Notes: a model not told the origin generated them from the letters alone. Positions 9,580 through 20,779 are shown, numbered from the stretch's first letter. The stretch: DNA of 64,000 nt from Metabacillus sp. KUDC1714 (GCF_014217835.1 NZ_CP055263.1:5645501-5709500), one strand, 5' to 3'. Numbers and translations are program-made.

Positions 9580-9712
9580 AGTAATTCCTTTCTTTATAAA
9601 CAATTGTTTGAATTATTAAATCGACATATCAAATGTTTATTTAAAACTTGATGTTTGATGACTTTGAGGTTTGCCCTATTTCGTTTTGTTATTTACATAT
9701 CTTTATCATACA

Positions 9713-10633
9713 TCAAAATGATGCTGATTGTGGTATGAAACGACTTGAAATTGTGATAAAACATTCTTCGCCAATTCCTGGATGAAATGAGACTTCTCCG
9801 TTTACATTAATTAATCTTCCTTGGTGTGCTGTAATGTTCGGGAAGTGTTCATCATAATTGATAATAGGCTTACCATCGGTATGATACCTTATTTCGTTTA
9901 GTTTGTACAAATTATAATTTACTTGTCCACCAACTCGAATATCTCCTTTTTCAGGATAAATACCTAATCTCATTAATGCTTCTTTTGTTAATGGTACTCC
10001 TTCTTTTAATGGAGTTGGAATAGAAGATAATCGATGTTCTTTCATGATTTTCTCCCATACTTGAAGGAGCTTTTGCTTTTTACTAATAACAGTGCTTTCA
10101 TCTCGTGAAAATGGAATAAGAGTGATTGGATTTGAAAACATTGCGTCCCTTATCCATCCCCAGGATTTTGAGGTGAGCTTATCAGTATTATCAATTTCCA
10201 CAAAAACCACAGATATATTTTCTTGTTTACATCTTCTTAAAATTGATGGGCTCAAAGCTTTAAATGGAATCTTAACACTAATATAATAATCAATCGGAGA
10301 ATTTATCATTAAGTGTCTTTTTTGTTTTACTTTTGCACTTAGTTGTTGTTCATAATCTATATTTACAACCGTAAGAAGTGATGTACATCCTTTTTTTAGA
10401 TACTTTTCAATGATAGATTGTTTGAATTCTTGGAAATGAAGTGACGTATGAAGAGAAAAATCCAGCATGACATATCCTGGGGTTAATAAATAAGAGCTCA
10501 TATCCATTTTCATAAAACGAATATTTTCCATAGTGTGACGCATAAATTCAATTTTATTTTTAACAATTAATAATGATGTTTTCTCTAGACCATCAGACTT
10601 TAATAGATTTACTCTGTCAATGATATAACTCAT
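9713..10633 (-). CDS. amidohydrolase-like protein lacking the HxH metal motif (function unknown)
   Basis: I do not recognise this as a characterised family. The 306-residue protein opens like an amidohydrolase (IIDRVNLLKSDGLEKTSLLIVKNKIEF pattern in residues 4-30), then LTPGYVMLDFSLH at 50-62 where amidohydrolases have LTPGFIDxHxH; here the two metal histidines are replaced by D58 and S60. The following KGCTSLLTVV resembles the GVTT strand. The C-terminal segment (about 235-300) would match the second part of the small beta domain. I infer a catalytically altered or inactive relative. The ATG at 10633 follows GGGGAGTG. It lies between ypiA and aroA, a position with no counterpart that I recall in B. 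subtilis. Confidence 0.6.
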   Translation of the reverse strand: MSYIIDRVNLLKSDGLEKTSLLIVKNKIEFMRHTMENIRFMKMDMSSYLLTPGYVMLDFSLHTSLHFQEFKQSIIEKYLKKGCTSLLTVVNIDYEQQLSAKVKQKRHLMINSPIDYYISVKIPFKALSPSILRRCKQENISVVFVEIDNTDKLTSKSWGWIRDAMFSNPITLIPFSRDESTVISKKQKLLQVWEKIMKEHRLSSIPTPLKEGVPLTKEALMRLGIYPEKGDIRVGGQVNYNLYKLNEIRYHTDGKPIINYDEHFPNITAHQGRLINVNGEVSFHPGIGEECFITISSRFIPQSASF

Positions 10634-10744
10634 GATACACTCCCCACCTTTCATCCTCTATAAGACAAGCTATGTGGGGATCTGAAAAATTATGCTTATT
10701 GTTTTCACACCACAGTACAGGATATTAAAAGTTTCTAGACGACA

Positions 10745-10825
10745 AAAAAGAGACAGCTTTTATCATTAATTGAATCAAAACCAAGCTTGGTTTTGATTGA
10801 CTAATCAATAATAGAAAGCTAATCT
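10745..10825 (-). terminator. long hairpin terminator after aroA
   Basis: The core is a perfect 26-bp palindrome (10773-10798, half-site AATCAAAACCAAG). It is flanked by imperfectly paired arms from AGCTTTTAT (about 10755) to AGAAAGCT (about 10820). Reading leftwards it ends in GTCTCTTTTTTG, so it can end the aro/trp transcript. Confidence 0.65.
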
Positions 10826-10846
10826 CAATAGTTTTTAAGTAAAATA

Positions 10847-12142
10847 TTATTTTGATAATACTGATAAATGATCAAAAAAGTTTGGATAGGAAACATCAAT
10901 TGCTGTAGCATCTTGTAAGTTGATTGGCTGTTCGGTAATACATGAAGCTATAGCAAGCATCATCCCAATTCGATGATCTCCATGACTAGATACAGTTGCA
11001 TTTCCTAGCAAGTTCGATTTACCTGTAATAACCATGCCGTCATCAGTCGCCTTAATGTTAGCTCCAATTTTTGTTAATTCACCGACTACCGTATCGATTC
11101 GATTTGTTTCCTTCACTTTAAGCTCACTTGCATCTTTAATGATTGTGTCACCTTCAGCTTGAGTTGCCAATAACGCTATAACTGGAATTTCATCTATTAG
11201 TTTAGGAATTAAGTCACCACTAATGGTTGTTCCTTTTAAAGATGATGATTTAATTAAAATATCAGCAATTGGTTCAAAAGACTGGTTTTCTTGCGGGATT
11301 ATTTCAATTGAGGCACCCATCATTTTTAACACATCGAGAATTCCTGTTCTTGTTGGGTTAATTCCGACATTTCTTAAGAGTATTTCACTATTAGGGACAA
11401 TAGCTCCTGCAACAAGGAAAAAGGCTGCAGATGAGATGTCACCTGGTACAAAGATATTTGTTGCTTTAAGGTTTTGGCCACCTATAACTGAAGCTGACCT
11501 CTCATCCTCTTTAACTTTAACACCAAACGCTCTTAACATACGTTCAGTATGATCTCGCGATTTATGTGGTTCAGTTACGATTGTTTCTTCTTGATTCGTC
11601 CGTAACCCCGCTAAAAGTATTGCTGATTTAACCTGTGCACTAGCAACTGGTGATTCGTAGTTTATCCCGTTTAGGTTGTTACCACGAATTGCTAAAGGAG
11701 TATATTGTCCGTTTTCTCGTCCATCAATTGTTGCACCCATCAGCTTTAATGGATTAGTTACACGAGACATAGGCCTTTTTGCAATTGACTCATCACCAAT
11801 GATACAAGAGTGGAAATCGGTTCCAGCTAATATTCCCATCATTAATCTGGTTGTGGTACCTGAATTACCTACATCTAGGATCTCTGAAGGCTCTTCTAAA
11901 CCATCTAAGCCCTTTCCTTCAACAGTAACAAGACCTTCCTGAATATCGATTGCTACACCCATTTTTCGAAAACAGGAAACCGTACTTAAGCAATCAGCAC
12001 CCATTAAAAAATTTGAAATTTCTGTTTTACCATCTGCTATAGCCCCAAACATAACAGCTCGATGTGAGATTGATTTATCACCTGGTACTTCAACAGAACC
12101 GGCTAAACTGCTTACCTTTGATAACTTTTTTAAATCTGCCAT
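10847..12142 (-). CDS. aroA: 3-phosphoshikimate 1-carboxyvinyltransferase (EPSP synthase)
   Basis: Transfers enolpyruvyl from PEP to shikimate-3-phosphate, the sixth shikimate-pathway step; called aroE in B. subtilis nomenclature. The protein is 431 residues with the two-domain repeat. The substrate motif GDKSISHR is at 21-28, and [12 protein letters not shown] and [10 protein letters not shown] further on. The ATG at 12142 with AGAGGTGG upstream is chosen over an in-frame start eight codons earlier. It is the last gene of the supraoperon, about 50 bp after tyrA. Confidence 0.96.
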   Translation of the reverse strand: MADLKKLSKVSSLAGSVEVPGDKSISHRAVMFGAIADGKTEISNFLMGADCLSTVSCFRKMGVAIDIQEGLVTVEGKGLDGLEEPSEILDVGNSGTTTRLMMGILAGTDFHSCIIGDESIAKRPMSRVTNPLKLMGATIDGRENGQYTPLAIRGNNLNGINYESPVASAQVKSAILLAGLRTNQEETIVTEPHKSRDHTERMLRAFGVKVKEDERSASVIGGQNLKATNIFVPGDISSAAFFLVAGAIVPNSEILLRNVGINPTRTGILDVLKMMGASIEIIPQENQSFEPIADILIKSSSLKGTTISGDLIPKLIDEIPVIALLATQAEGDTIIKDASELKVKETNRIDTVVGELTKIGANIKATDDGMVITGKSNLLGNATVSSHGDHRIGMMLAIASCITEQPINLQDATAIDVSYPNFFDHLSVLSK

Positions 12143-12195
12143 TAAATCCACCTCTATTAAATACATAAGAATTCTTTTTTGTTGTTGTTCACTTG

Positions 12196-13299
12196 TTATA
12201 TGATAAATGTATCATAATTTGAATATTTACCAATACAATCTATTGCTAATTCACGATCACGTTCAGTTTGGAAGCTTAATCTTAATACCCCATAAATCTC
12301 TTCTCGCGTTTCAATAATCCGTATATTTGTTAAACTTATTTCTTCTTTCGCTAAATAACCAGTAATCTCAGAGATTATACCTGGGTAATCAGGAACATCC
12401 ACAAATAAATCATAGAATGATGGGATTGCCCCTTTTTGTTTTTCAGGCAAACCATCTCGATATTGTTTCGCATGCTCAAAATACGTATATAATTGATCAG
12501 CTTGTTCATTTTCTACAAAGCTTTTTACTCGTTCCATCTCAGAAATCCATTCTTCAAACAGATTTAACAATGGACCTTTGTTGTGTAGTAAAATATCTCT
12601 CCACATTGCAGGGTTGCTAGAGGCAATTCGCGTTATATCTCGAAAGCCGCCAGCTGCGAGTCTTTTAACAAGTGGAAATTGTTCTTCATAGCTTTCTGCT
12701 TGATACACTAAGCTTGCAGCAACTATATGAGGAAAATGACTTATTACCCCTGTCACCTTATCATGCTCTTCGGGAGACATCTCTATGAAATTAGCTTTCG
12801 TTCCATCCAAGACCTCTGTTAGAACAGAAAGATCATGAGGGGTTACATATTCTGAAGGGGTTAATATGTAAAAAGCATTCTCAAATAAATGAGGCTTTGC
12901 GGCTAAAATTCCCGACTTATGTGAGCCAGCCATCGGATGACCTCCGATGAATTTAATTCTACCATTTAGATATTTTGTTGCACATTCTACTATTTTCACT
13001 TTTGTGCTGCCAACGTCTGTAATAATTACACCCTGTTTCAACTCCACAGCTTGAAGCTGTTCGATAATGTTTATTGTTTGCTGAACAGGTGTAGAAATAA
13101 AAATAATATCAACAGAGGCTAGATTCGGAAAAAGAGTTGGTGAGATTTCATCTATAGCACCGATCTTTTTTGCTAGCATCACTTGATCTTCATTAATATC
13201 AAACCCAATGATATGTATTGAAGGATCTTTTTGTTTAATTGATAAAGCAATAGAGCCCCCTATTAAGCCGAGTCCTATTAAATAAATGTTTTTCACCAT
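12196..13299 (-). CDS. tyrA: prephenate dehydrogenase
   Basis: NAD-dependent oxidative decarboxylation of prephenate to 4-hydroxyphenylpyruvate for tyrosine. The 367-residue protein has a Rossmann loop GLGLIGGS (9-16), the [12 protein letters not shown] substrate motif, the HFPHIVAAS motif, and a C-terminal ACT domain (about 295-367, starting [12 protein letters not shown]), which probably senses an aromatic amino acid. The ATG at 13299 follows AAAGGTGA. It sits between hisC and aroA as in B. subtilis. Confidence 0.96.
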   Translation of the reverse strand: MVKNIYLIGLGLIGGSIALSIKQKDPSIHIIGFDINEDQVMLAKKIGAIDEISPTLFPNLASVDIIFISTPVQQTINIIEQLQAVELKQGVIITDVGSTKVKIVECATKYLNGRIKFIGGHPMAGSHKSGILAAKPHLFENAFYILTPSEYVTPHDLSVLTEVLDGTKANFIEMSPEEHDKVTGVISHFPHIVAASLVYQAESYEEQFPLVKRLAAGGFRDITRIASSNPAMWRDILLHNKGPLLNLFEEWISEMERVKSFVENEQADQLYTYFEHAKQYRDGLPEKQKGAIPSFYDLFVDVPDYPGIISEITGYLAKEEISLTNIRIIETREEIYGVLRLSFQTERDRELAIDCIGKYSNYDTFII

Positions 13300-13452
13300 C
13301 AAAATCACCTTTTTTGCCTATCATTCTAAAGAGGCTATTCATAGATAAAGTAAGGGTTATACTATAAGAGAAACTATAAAAAAAGAACATTATTTAATTA
13401 TATATATCAATAAGTTTAATAGTTGTTGCATTAAAGAATAGCTTTCTAAAAC

Positions 13453-13487
13453 TTAGTCCTCTCTTCTATTTGAAAAGAGGACTAAAA
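13453..13487 (-). terminator. hairpin between hisC and tyrA
   Basis: TTAGTCCTCTCTTC (13453-13466) pairs with 13472-13485 with a single mismatch that becomes a G-U pair in the minus-strand RNA; loop 5 nt. The following T-run is short (GTTTTAG), so termination may be partial. Confidence 0.5.
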
Positions 13488-13489
13488 CT

Positions 13490-14575
13490 TTATTCAAGAA
13501 CAAATTCTTTTAATATCTCAATAATTTCTGCATTTTGTTCTTCCGTCCCAACAGTAATACGCAAATGTGTTGGAAAACCTAATGCATTTCCGGAACGAAC
13601 GATATACCCTTTTTTTAGTAATGCATTAAAAACTTCATCTGAATCTCGCTTAAAATCGATTAAGATAAAATTTCCTTCTGATGGGTAAAATTCTAATTTT
13701 AGATCTTCACAGAATTGGTAAAATTGTTGCAAACCTTGTTTATTTTTATCACTGCATTCAGAAACAAATGCTGGGTCCTCTAAGGCAGCAATTGCCGCAG
13801 CCTGTGCAACACGACTCGTATTGAATGGTTCCCTTGCTGGCTCGATTTTTCGGATTAAGTCAGCATTTGCAATCCCATAGCCAACACGCAACGCTGCAAG
13901 TCCGTATGCTTTTGAAAAAGTTCGAAGGATCATTAAATTCGGATAATCTTTTAAAAGTGGGACAGTTTGAGGATAATCCTCTGCCACAACATATTCATAA
14001 TAGGCTTCATCAACTACAACAAGAACATGTTTAGGTACTTTACTTAAGAAATCTAATAATTCTTGTTTTTTTACATATGTACCAGTAGGATTATTTGGTG
14101 TACAAACCCATAGCACTGTAGTGTTTTCATCAATCTTAGTGAGCATTTCATCAAGGTTATGGTCTCCATCAACAAGTGGAACTTCCCGAATTTCTGCTCC
14201 TTCAATCACAGCATTATGTTTGTATTGAGGAAATGTTGGAGTAGCCATCACCGTATTTTTTTGTGGGCTTAAAAGTGCACGACAAATAATTTGCACGACT
14301 TCGTCAGACCCATTTCCGAACAATAATTCATCTTCATTTACACCTACATGCTTAGCTACTTGTGTACGAAGAAGAGCACTATAGCCGTCCGGATAAATAG
14401 CTAGCTGATCAAGTTCATCTAGTATCGCTTGTTTTGCTTTTTTTGAGCAACCATATGGGTTTTCATTTGATGCAAGTTTGACTACTTTTGTTAAGTTAAA
14501 CTCTTTTTTTACTTCTTCAATTGGTTTTCCTGGTTGATATGGTTTTAAACTTAGTAACTGCTCTTTAATTTGCAA
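13490..14575 (-). CDS. hisC: histidinol-phosphate aminotransferase
   Basis: PLP enzyme for histidine synthesis that in Bacillus also transaminates aromatic keto acids, which explains its place in the aromatic supraoperon. The protein is 361 residues. PLP lysine K222 is in [14 protein letters not shown] (161-166), DEAYYEY (189-195) and the C-terminal arginine in HLRITVG are present. Translation starts at TTG (14575), giving MQIKEQLL as in relatives. An ATG 5 nt upstream, in another frame, is a decoy that reaches a stop within about ten codons. Confidence 0.96.
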   Translation of the reverse strand: MQIKEQLLSLKPYQPGKPIEEVKKEFNLTKVVKLASNENPYGCSKKAKQAILDELDQLAIYPDGYSALLRTQVAKHVGVNEDELLFGNGSDEVVQIICRALLSPQKNTVMATPTFPQYKHNAVIEGAEIREVPLVDGDHNLDEMLTKIDENTTVLWVCTPNNPTGTYVKKQELLDFLSKVPKHVLVVVDEAYYEYVVAEDYPQTVPLLKDYPNLMILRTFSKAYGLAALRVGYGIANADLIRKIEPAREPFNTSRVAQAAAIAALEDPAFVSECSDKNKQGLQQFYQFCEDLKLEFYPSEGNFILIDFKRDSDEVFNALLKKGYIVRSGNALGFPTHLRITVGTEEQNAEIIEILKEFVLE

Positions 14576-14607
14576 AGCATAACACCTCTCCTACTATAAG
14601 TGAAACT

Positions 14608-14634
14608 TAATCAGAGGGAACTTCCCTCTGATAA
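14608..14634 (-). terminator. hairpin between trpA and hisC
   Basis: ATCAGAGGGAA (14610-14620) pairs perfectly with TTCCCTCTGAT (14622-14632). In the minus-strand direction it is followed by TAAGTTT, a weak U-tract. It may trim or partly end trp transcription before hisC. Confidence 0.5.
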
Positions 14635-14696
14635 TGTTGTATACTATCTTAATGTGTTAATTAAAATTAAGCAATTAAATAATGAATTGCATGTGC

Positions 14697-15512
14697 TTAT
14701 ACATACTCTTTACTTTCATTTTCAGAGCCAAAGGTTTTAGCGAATTCTCTGAATTCGTCAATTGCCTTGTTGCGAGTTGTTTCGTTTAATAAGGATGTTT
14801 GTAGTCGTTCAATTTCTCGAACTAATGCACTACCTACTACAACACCATCGCAAATGCTTGATAACTCTTCTACCTGCTCTTTAGAAGATACGCCAAAACC
14901 AACGACGACAGGTACATTACTATATTGTTTTACTTCATCTAGGAAAGAGGTTATTGAGTTGTCAAAATTCTTTCTGACACCAGTTACTCCTAAGGAAGAA
15001 ACACAATATACAAATCCTTCTGCATTTTCCGCAATCATTTTAATTCGACTTGATGATGTTGGTGCAACAAGAGATATAAATGAGATTGAATGCTCCTGAC
15101 ATTTTTGACGAAGTTCCGCGCTTTCTTCAAAAGGGATATCAGGAATAAGCAAACCATCAATCGTATTTTCTCGCAGTAAAGCGAAAAAGGATTCCTGTTC
15201 TAATTGTAACACAGGATTATAATACGTGAATAGAATAATCGGAATATTTACTCCTTTTTTCCTCATTTCAGGAACTAGCTTCATTGCTTTTACTATATTC
15301 ATACCGTTCTTTAATGCTCGGCTGGATGCTTTCTGAATAACGGGTCCATCCGCTACTGGATCAGAATACGGTATCCCTAGTTCGATTGCTGACGCACCAG
15401 CCTCTTGCAATGCAACTGCTAAATCTATTGTTGCGTTACCATCTGGATCACCCGCAGTAATAAATGGTATAAAAAGTTTATTTTGTAGTGGCTGCTTGAA
15501 TAGTGTCTTCAT
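14697..15512 (-). CDS. trpA: tryptophan synthase alpha subunit
   Basis: Cleaves indole-3-glycerol phosphate to indole and glyceraldehyde-3-phosphate; indole is channelled to TrpB. The 271-residue TIM barrel carries catalytic E44 and D55 in [14 protein letters not shown]. The phosphate-binding GFGVSS and GSALV loops are near the C-terminal side. The ATG at 15512 lies inside trpB (35-bp overlap) with GGAGGAAG upstream, so synthesis of the two subunits is probably coupled. Last gene of trpEDCFBA. Confidence 0.97.
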   Translation of the reverse strand: MKTLFKQPLQNKLFIPFITAGDPDGNATIDLAVALQEAGASAIELGIPYSDPVADGPVIQKASSRALKNGMNIVKAMKLVPEMRKKGVNIPIILFTYYNPVLQLEQESFFALLRENTIDGLLIPDIPFEESAELRQKCQEHSISFISLVAPTSSSRIKMIAENAEGFVYCVSSLGVTGVRKNFDNSITSFLDEVKQYSNVPVVVGFGVSSKEQVEELSSICDGVVVGSALVREIERLQTSLLNETTRNKAIDEFREFAKTFGSENESKEYV

Positions 15513-16704
15513 GTTTTGCTTCCTCCTTGAAATGAGACATTAAGGTGTGTACATCCTTATCTCCTCTACCTGATAAGCAAATAAGAATACTTTCATGACT
15601 AGCCATTTGTTTTGCATGTTCAAAAGCAGAAGAAAGTGCATGTGCAGATTCAATTGCTGCTAAGATTCCTTCTTCCTTTGCCAATAATTCTAGCGCAACT
15701 AAAGCTTCTTGGTCTGTTACACTTTCATACTTCACTCGTCCTGTGCTTGCTAAATGGGCATGTTCAGGTCCTATACCAGGGTAATCAAGCCCTGCAGAAA
15801 TTGAATATGGTTCAGTAATTTGACCAAATTCATCCTGTAATAAATAGGTTAATGATCCATGAAGAACACCTTTTGTTCCTTTTGTAATTGTAGCCGCATG
15901 CATGTCTGTATCAACACCCATTCCAGCTGCTTCTACTGCAACTAGATCAACTTTTTCTTTTAAAAATGCAGCAAACATACCAATGGCATTACTTCCACCA
16001 CCAACACAAGCCATTACTTTAGTAGGCAGAGTGCCCTCAATTTTTTGAAACTGCTCTTTAGCTTCGTCACCAATTACACGTTGAAACTCTCTAACGATAT
16101 AAGGGTATGGATGTGGACCAACAACCGACCCAATTATATAAAAATGATCCTCACAATGCTGAACCCAATAACGCATTGCCTCATTTGTTGCATCTTTCAA
16201 TGTTTTATTTCCACTTGTTACAGGAATAACCTCTGCACCAAGTAACTGCATACGAAACACATTTAACTGTTGACGTCTTACATCCTCTTCACCCATGAAC
16301 ACTTTGCATTCCATACCAAACTTTGCAGCGACAGTTGCTGTTGCAACACCATGCTGCCCTGCACCCGTTTCAGCAATAATCTTTGTTTTACCCATTCTTT
16401 TCGCAAGTAAAGCTTGTCCGATGGCGTTATTAATTTTATGAGCACCTGTATGGTTTAAATCTTCTCTTTTTAGGTAGATTTTAGCACCGCCAAGTTTTTC
16501 TGTTACATTTCCTGCAAGCGTAACAGTAGTCGGTCTGCCAGAGTATTCATTCAATAAATGATGATATTCTTCTAAAAATGCTGGGTCTTGCATTGCTTCT
16601 TTGTGTGCTTGTTCTATTTCTGCTAATGGACTCATTAATGTTTCAGGTACGAAGCGACCACCAAACTCTCCATATCTGCCATTCTTATCTGGATATATTG
16701 ACAT
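15478..16704 (-). CDS. trpB: tryptophan synthase beta subunit
   Basis: PLP enzyme condensing indole with serine to give tryptophan. The protein is 408 residues. K90 in [10 protein letters not shown] is the Schiff-base lysine; ETGAGQHG, the glycine-rich phosphate loop GGGSNAIG and LSGRGDKD are all present. The start overlaps the trpF end by 20 bp. This is TrpB1-like from its pairing with trpA. Confidence 0.98.
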   Translation of the reverse strand: MSIYPDKNGRYGEFGGRFVPETLMSPLAEIEQAHKEAMQDPAFLEEYHHLLNEYSGRPTTVTLAGNVTEKLGGAKIYLKREDLNHTGAHKINNAIGQALLAKRMGKTKIIAETGAGQHGVATATVAAKFGMECKVFMGEEDVRRQQLNVFRMQLLGAEVIPVTSGNKTLKDATNEAMRYWVQHCEDHFYIIGSVVGPHPYPYIVREFQRVIGDEAKEQFQKIEGTLPTKVMACVGGGSNAIGMFAAFLKEKVDLVAVEAAGMGVDTDMHAATITKGTKGVLHGSLTYLLQDEFGQITEPYSISAGLDYPGIGPEHAHLASTGRVKYESVTDQEALVALELLAKEEGILAAIESAHALSSAFEHAKQMASHESILICLSGRGDKDVHTLMSHFKEEAKHEDTIQAATTK

Positions 16705-17341
16705 TCTGTAACACCCTTTCTTCTATTCGTTCGATCTTATCCTTACTTTTCTTGTTATCTACTTCTATACCACTAGATAAATCGATTCCTTGAGGGTGAT
16801 ATGTTAATAATTTTCCAATATTGCTTTCATTAACACCACCAGCAATAAAACATAGCTTGCTTGTATCGCGAGAGAACTTTATATAATGAGGGACTGCAGA
16901 CCAATCAAAGCTAACACCTGTCCCACCCCATTGACCTTTCATCCTTGAATCGATAACAAATCCATCGACAATATTTTTAAAAGAATGCATCTCTTCAATA
17001 GTTTTAGAATGGTGATGAAGGGCTTTCCACACAGTGCCCGCAAAAGTCTCTTTTACTTTTTTTATATCCTCATAGGATTCATTTCCATGAAATTGTATAA
17101 CATCGATAGGAAGATTTGTTAAAACATCAGCGAGTTCATTTGCGGTAGGATTAACAAAAACTGCAACAAGTTTTTTTGCAGTAATATCTACTTCTTTTAG
17201 CCATGTTTTTACGATTTTTGGATCTACTCTCCGTTTACTTTCTGCGAAAATAAGACCGATGTATTCAGCTTGAGAGCTAGAAACAATTTTCAAATCATCA
17301 AGAGAACGAATTCCACAAAATTTCAATAACGGTTTAGGCAT
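16685..17341 (-). CDS. trpF: phosphoribosylanthranilate isomerase
   Basis: Third committed step of tryptophan synthesis: Amadori rearrangement of phosphoribosylanthranilate. The protein is 218 residues with the start ATG (17341) inside the trpC stop region (8-bp overlap), preceded by GGAG. The conserved KFCGIRS near the N-terminus carries the catalytic cysteine; FVIDSR carries the catalytic aspartate; [10 protein letters not shown] and GIDLSSGIE are the phosphate loops. A TTG five codons earlier is possible but less likely. Confidence 0.95.
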   Translation of the reverse strand: MPKPLLKFCGIRSLDDLKIVSSSQAEYIGLIFAESKRRVDPKIVKTWLKEVDITAKKLVAVFVNPTANELADVLTNLPIDVIQFHGNESYEDIKKVKETFAGTVWKALHHHSKTIEEMHSFKNIVDGFVIDSRMKGQWGGTGVSFDWSAVPHYIKFSRDTSKLCFIAGGVNESNIGKLLTYHPQGIDLSSGIEVDNKKSKDKIERIEERVLQNVNISR

Positions 17342-18098
17342 TGATACTTTCTCCAAACAGTTCTTTAATTGCCACAGCTTGATCGTCTTTTCTCATAAGC
17401 GATTCTCCTACTAATACAGCCTTAGCTCCATATTGCTGAACAAGATTTAAATCATCTCTTGTATATAGGCCACTTTCGCTAACGAGTAACGTATCCCTTG
17501 GGATAGAAGATGCCATTTCTTCTAGCTGCCCAATATTTGTTTCAAAGGTTTTTAAGTTTCGATTATTAACCCCTAGAATTTTTGGTGTTATAACCTTTAA
17601 TACCTTTTCTAGTGTATCTTGATCATGTACCTCTACTAGTATATCTAAATTTAACTGTAACGCATATTGATAAAGTTCCTTTAATAGCGAAGACTCAAGT
17701 GCTTCTCCAATTAATAATATGGCATCTGCACCAATACGATTTGCCTCATCAATCTGAATGTGGTCGATAATGAAATCCTTTCTTAATATTGGAAGGTTTA
17801 CAGCCTTCTTTACATCAGTTAAATACTCTCGTTTCCCTTGAAAGTATGGTGTATCTGTTAGTACTGACAAACAATCTGCTCCACCCTTTTCATATGCTAG
17901 GGCAATTTCAACAGGGTGAAAATCCGCTTTTATTAATCCCTTAGATGGGGATGCCTTTTTGACTTCTGCAATAAGTCCTAGTTCACGATGTGGAGCTTTT
18001 AATGCATCATAGAAGGAGAGACGTGGTAGCCTCTCATCATCAGGTAAGATTAGTTTTTTTATTTCTTCTTTCTTTGTTTCTATTATTTTATCAAGCAT
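17334..18098 (-). CDS. trpC: indole-3-glycerol phosphate synthase
   Basis: Ring closure of CdRP to indole-3-glycerol phosphate. The TIM barrel of 254 residues has [10 protein letters not shown], the ILRKDFIID strand, [17 protein letters not shown] and VSESG motifs carrying the usual Lys/Glu/Asn catalytic residues. The start overlaps trpD by 8 bp; GGGAGG precedes the ATG at 18098. Confidence 0.97.
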   Translation of the reverse strand: MLDKIIETKKEEIKKLILPDDERLPRLSFYDALKAPHRELGLIAEVKKASPSKGLIKADFHPVEIALAYEKGGADCLSVLTDTPYFQGKREYLTDVKKAVNLPILRKDFIIDHIQIDEANRIGADAILLIGEALESSLLKELYQYALQLNLDILVEVHDQDTLEKVLKVITPKILGVNNRNLKTFETNIGQLEEMASSIPRDTLLVSESGLYTRDDLNLVQQYGAKAVLVGESLMRKDDQAVAIKELFGESINA

Positions 18099-19107
18099 AG
18101 TTTTCCTCCCGCTGATGACGTAACACCGTTAATTGCTGTAAAGCTAAACCGTTCCTAATCGCTTCTTTAGCAAACATAACACCGTCTGCAAATGTTTGGA
18201 CATAGTTTGCTACATATAGTGCAGCTGCAGCATTAATTGCCACAATATCCTCAGCACTTTTTGGTGCTCTTCCTCGAAAAATACTTTCGATTAGTTCCGC
18301 ACTTTCTTGCGCATTTGATACTTTTATATCTTCAATATCACCTTCTAATAGCCCAAAGTCATTTGGATGGAGAACATATCTAGTGATCACACCGTTTTTA
18401 AGCTCAACGACATCTGTCTCAGCTGAAATAGAGATTTCGTCCAACCCATCACGTCCTGTAACAAGCAATACATGCTCTGCACCTAAACGATTTAACGCTT
18501 TTGCCATTTTTTCAGCATATTCAGTTGAAAATACACCAATTACTTGCCTTTTGGCATTAGCCGGATTTGATAATGGTCCTAGTAGATTAAAAACAGTTCG
18601 AAAGCCGATTTCTTTTCGAGGATTAACAGCATGCTTCATTGATGAATGGAACATCGGCGCAAATAAAAAGCTCATGTTTTTGTCATCAAGGCTTTTCACA
18701 GCTTCATCTTGTGTTGTTTGAATATTTATTCCTAGAGTTTCAAGGACATCTGCACTTCCACTTTTAGAGGAAAATGCACGGTTTCCATGTTTTGCAACTT
18801 TCACCTTTAATGATGAAACAACTATTGCAGCAGCTGTTGATATATTAAAGGTTGAGGCTCCATCACCACCAGTGCCACACGTATCGACAACATCGCTTTC
18901 ATAGTGTATCGATGTCATATGATTCTTCATCGATTTTGTAAAACCAACGATTTCATCAACTGTTTCGCCTCTAAGTCGCATAATCGAAACAAGGCTAGCA
19001 ATTTGACTTGGTGTTACCTCTCCTTCCATAATCGAATCCATTACTTGTTCTGCCTGTTTCTCAGTTAATGTATTTCCTTCAATACATTGTGCTAGTAGCT
19101 CTTTCAT
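18091..19107 (-). CDS. trpD: anthranilate phosphoribosyltransferase
   Basis: Attaches phosphoribose from PRPP to anthranilate. The 338-residue protein has the PRPP/anthranilate motifs [17 protein letters not shown] and [15 protein letters not shown]. The start lies within the trpE end. Tandem codons ATG-GTG-ATG follow GGAGG; I use the last ATG (19107), 9 nt from GGAGG, but the GTG one codon before is equally spaced. There is no glutamine amidotransferase domain and no trpG beside it, as in B. subtilis where pabA elsewhere supplies that subunit. Confidence 0.96.
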   Translation of the reverse strand: MKELLAQCIEGNTLTEKQAEQVMDSIMEGEVTPSQIASLVSIMRLRGETVDEIVGFTKSMKNHMTSIHYESDVVDTCGTGGDGASTFNISTAAAIVVSSLKVKVAKHGNRAFSSKSGSADVLETLGINIQTTQDEAVKSLDDKNMSFLFAPMFHSSMKHAVNPRKEIGFRTVFNLLGPLSNPANAKRQVIGVFSTEYAEKMAKALNRLGAEHVLLVTGRDGLDEISISAETDVVELKNGVITRYVLHPNDFGLLEGDIEDIKVSNAQESAELIESIFRGRAPKSAEDIVAINAAAALYVANYVQTFADGVMFAKEAIRNGLALQQLTVLRHQREENYA

Positions 19108-20626
19108 CACCATTTACCTCCTCATTAAAAACCTTTTCTGCTAATTGGATTGCTTTTAACATGGCACTCGCTTTATTACACGTTTCCTTCCATTCAAGCT
19201 CAGGAACACTATCAACAACAATTCCAGCTCCAGCTTGCACATATGCAGTATTATTTTTAACAGTTATCGTTCGTATTGTTATACATGAATCAATATTTCC
19301 ATCAAAGCCTACATATGCGACACAACCAGCATAGCTGCCTCTTGCTGTAGGTTCTAATTCTTGAATGATTTGCATTGCCCGAATTTTTGGAGCACCAGAT
19401 ACAGTTCCTGCTGGAAATGATGAAAGTAGTGCATCAATTGGATGAATATCACTTTTAATTCTTGCTGTAACCTTTGAGATTAGGTGCATAACATGTGAAA
19501 ATCGCCCTACCTCCATTAACGTCGGTGTTATTACTGAACCATATTCTGCTACTCGACCGAGGTCATTACGCGCCAAATCTACTAACATATAATGTTCTGC
19601 TTTTTCTTTTTCGTCATTTTTTAATTCTTCTTCAAAATAAAGATCTTCCTCAGTTGTTTTGCCACGTCTTCTTGTTCCAGCAATAGGGTGTATTTCAAGA
19701 TGTTTATTTTGAATATAAATTAACCTTTCAGGAGAGCTACCTACAAGCTCTGTATCATTAAAACGAATATAAAATAAATATGGGGATGGATTTACTATTC
19801 GTAAAATACGGTATAATGAAAAGCCATCAGTTGAGATCGGAATTTCAAATCTTTGTGACAAAACTCCTTGGAAAATATCTCCTGCACGAATGTATTCCTT
19901 TACTTTCTCAACATCCTCTAGAAACTTATTCTTTTCATAATTTGACTTAATTTCATCGAAATTAACGTCAAATTCAGCTGAAACTGGTAATGGAAAATGT
20001 TCTGGCTGTTCTTTTTGCTTCAGCTTACTTATATATTTGTTCATTTTTGCTTCAGCAAGCTGGTAAGTTGCTTTAAGGTGTACTTCATCTTCAACTTCTT
20101 CTCCGTTTACTCGTTCAAAATGAATAAAATAGAGTTGTTTCTCTTGATGATCAAAAGCAATAACTGTTTCACAGACAAAAAACATACAATTTTGCTGCTT
20201 AAGATCGTCAGTTACATGTTTTTCTACCTTTTCTAAGATCGATACTGTGTCATAGCCAATATAACCTACCGCTCCTCCTACAAAAGGAATATCCAATTCA
20301 GGAAGTTTAATGGCCAAATGCTCTTGCAGATTCTCAAATATTTCCGTTAAAGAATGAGACTTAGAAAGTGTTTTTCTTTGTTCATTTAAGATCGAAAATT
20401 CTCCATGGTTTTCTTCTATAAATAAAAATGGATTTAGACCTATAAATGAGTAACGAGACCAACTAGATTCAGAATCCTTGCTCTCTAATAAGTAAACAGC
20501 TTCATCCTGAAAAAGCTGAAATAATTGAATGGGTGTAAATGTATCAACGATATATTTTTTAACAATGGGGATTGTTCGATAATGCTTACTATCTTCACAA
20601 AATGTAGTAAAAGAAGAAAAATTCAA
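19079..20626 (-). CDS. trpE: anthranilate synthase component I
   Basis: Converts chorismate to anthranilate using ammonia or a glutaminase partner. The protein is 515 residues: an N-terminal regulatory part with LLESKDSESSWSRYSFIG, the usual tryptophan feedback region, then the chorismate-binding domain with PIAGTRRRGK, DLARNDLGR and FPAGTVSGAPK. Translation starts at TTG (20626), 9 nt after GGAGGAG. That ribosome site sits in a hairpin and downstream of a TRAP-type attenuator, both annotated separately. It overlaps trpD by 29 bp. Confidence 0.96.
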   Translation of the reverse strand: MNFSSFTTFCEDSKHYRTIPIVKKYIVDTFTPIQLFQLFQDEAVYLLESKDSESSWSRYSFIGLNPFLFIEENHGEFSILNEQRKTLSKSHSLTEIFENLQEHLAIKLPELDIPFVGGAVGYIGYDTVSILEKVEKHVTDDLKQQNCMFFVCETVIAFDHQEKQLYFIHFERVNGEEVEDEVHLKATYQLAEAKMNKYISKLKQKEQPEHFPLPVSAEFDVNFDEIKSNYEKNKFLEDVEKVKEYIRAGDIFQGVLSQRFEIPISTDGFSLYRILRIVNPSPYLFYIRFNDTELVGSSPERLIYIQNKHLEIHPIAGTRRRGKTTEEDLYFEEELKNDEKEKAEHYMLVDLARNDLGRVAEYGSVITPTLMEVGRFSHVMHLISKVTARIKSDIHPIDALLSSFPAGTVSGAPKIRAMQIIQELEPTARGSYAGCVAYVGFDGNIDSCITIRTITVKNNTAYVQAGAGIVVDSVPELEWKETCNKASAMLKAIQLAEKVFNEEVNGDERATSTMY

Positions 20627-20636
20627 ATTGACTCAC

Positions 20637-20657
20637 TCCTCCAATAAATTTGGAGAA
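20637..20657 (-). promoter_or_regulatory. hairpin covering the trpE Shine-Dalgarno
   Basis: Plus-strand TCCTCCAA (20637-20644) and TTGGAGAA (20650-20657) pair (8 bp, one G-U in the RNA) with a 5-nt loop. The GGAGG of trpE lies in one arm. In B. subtilis TRAP binding frees or creates such a sequestering hairpin to lower trpE translation; the same role here is inferred. Confidence 0.6.
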
Positions 20658-20779
20658 CGAGGATTTAGGAGGTTGTAACTATTTGAAGATTGTATAAGCA
20701 CATTTTCTCTGTTACATACAAGGACAGGTCTTTTGAAAAAGTATGTCCTTTTAGTATGTTTAAAGTATACAAATACTTA

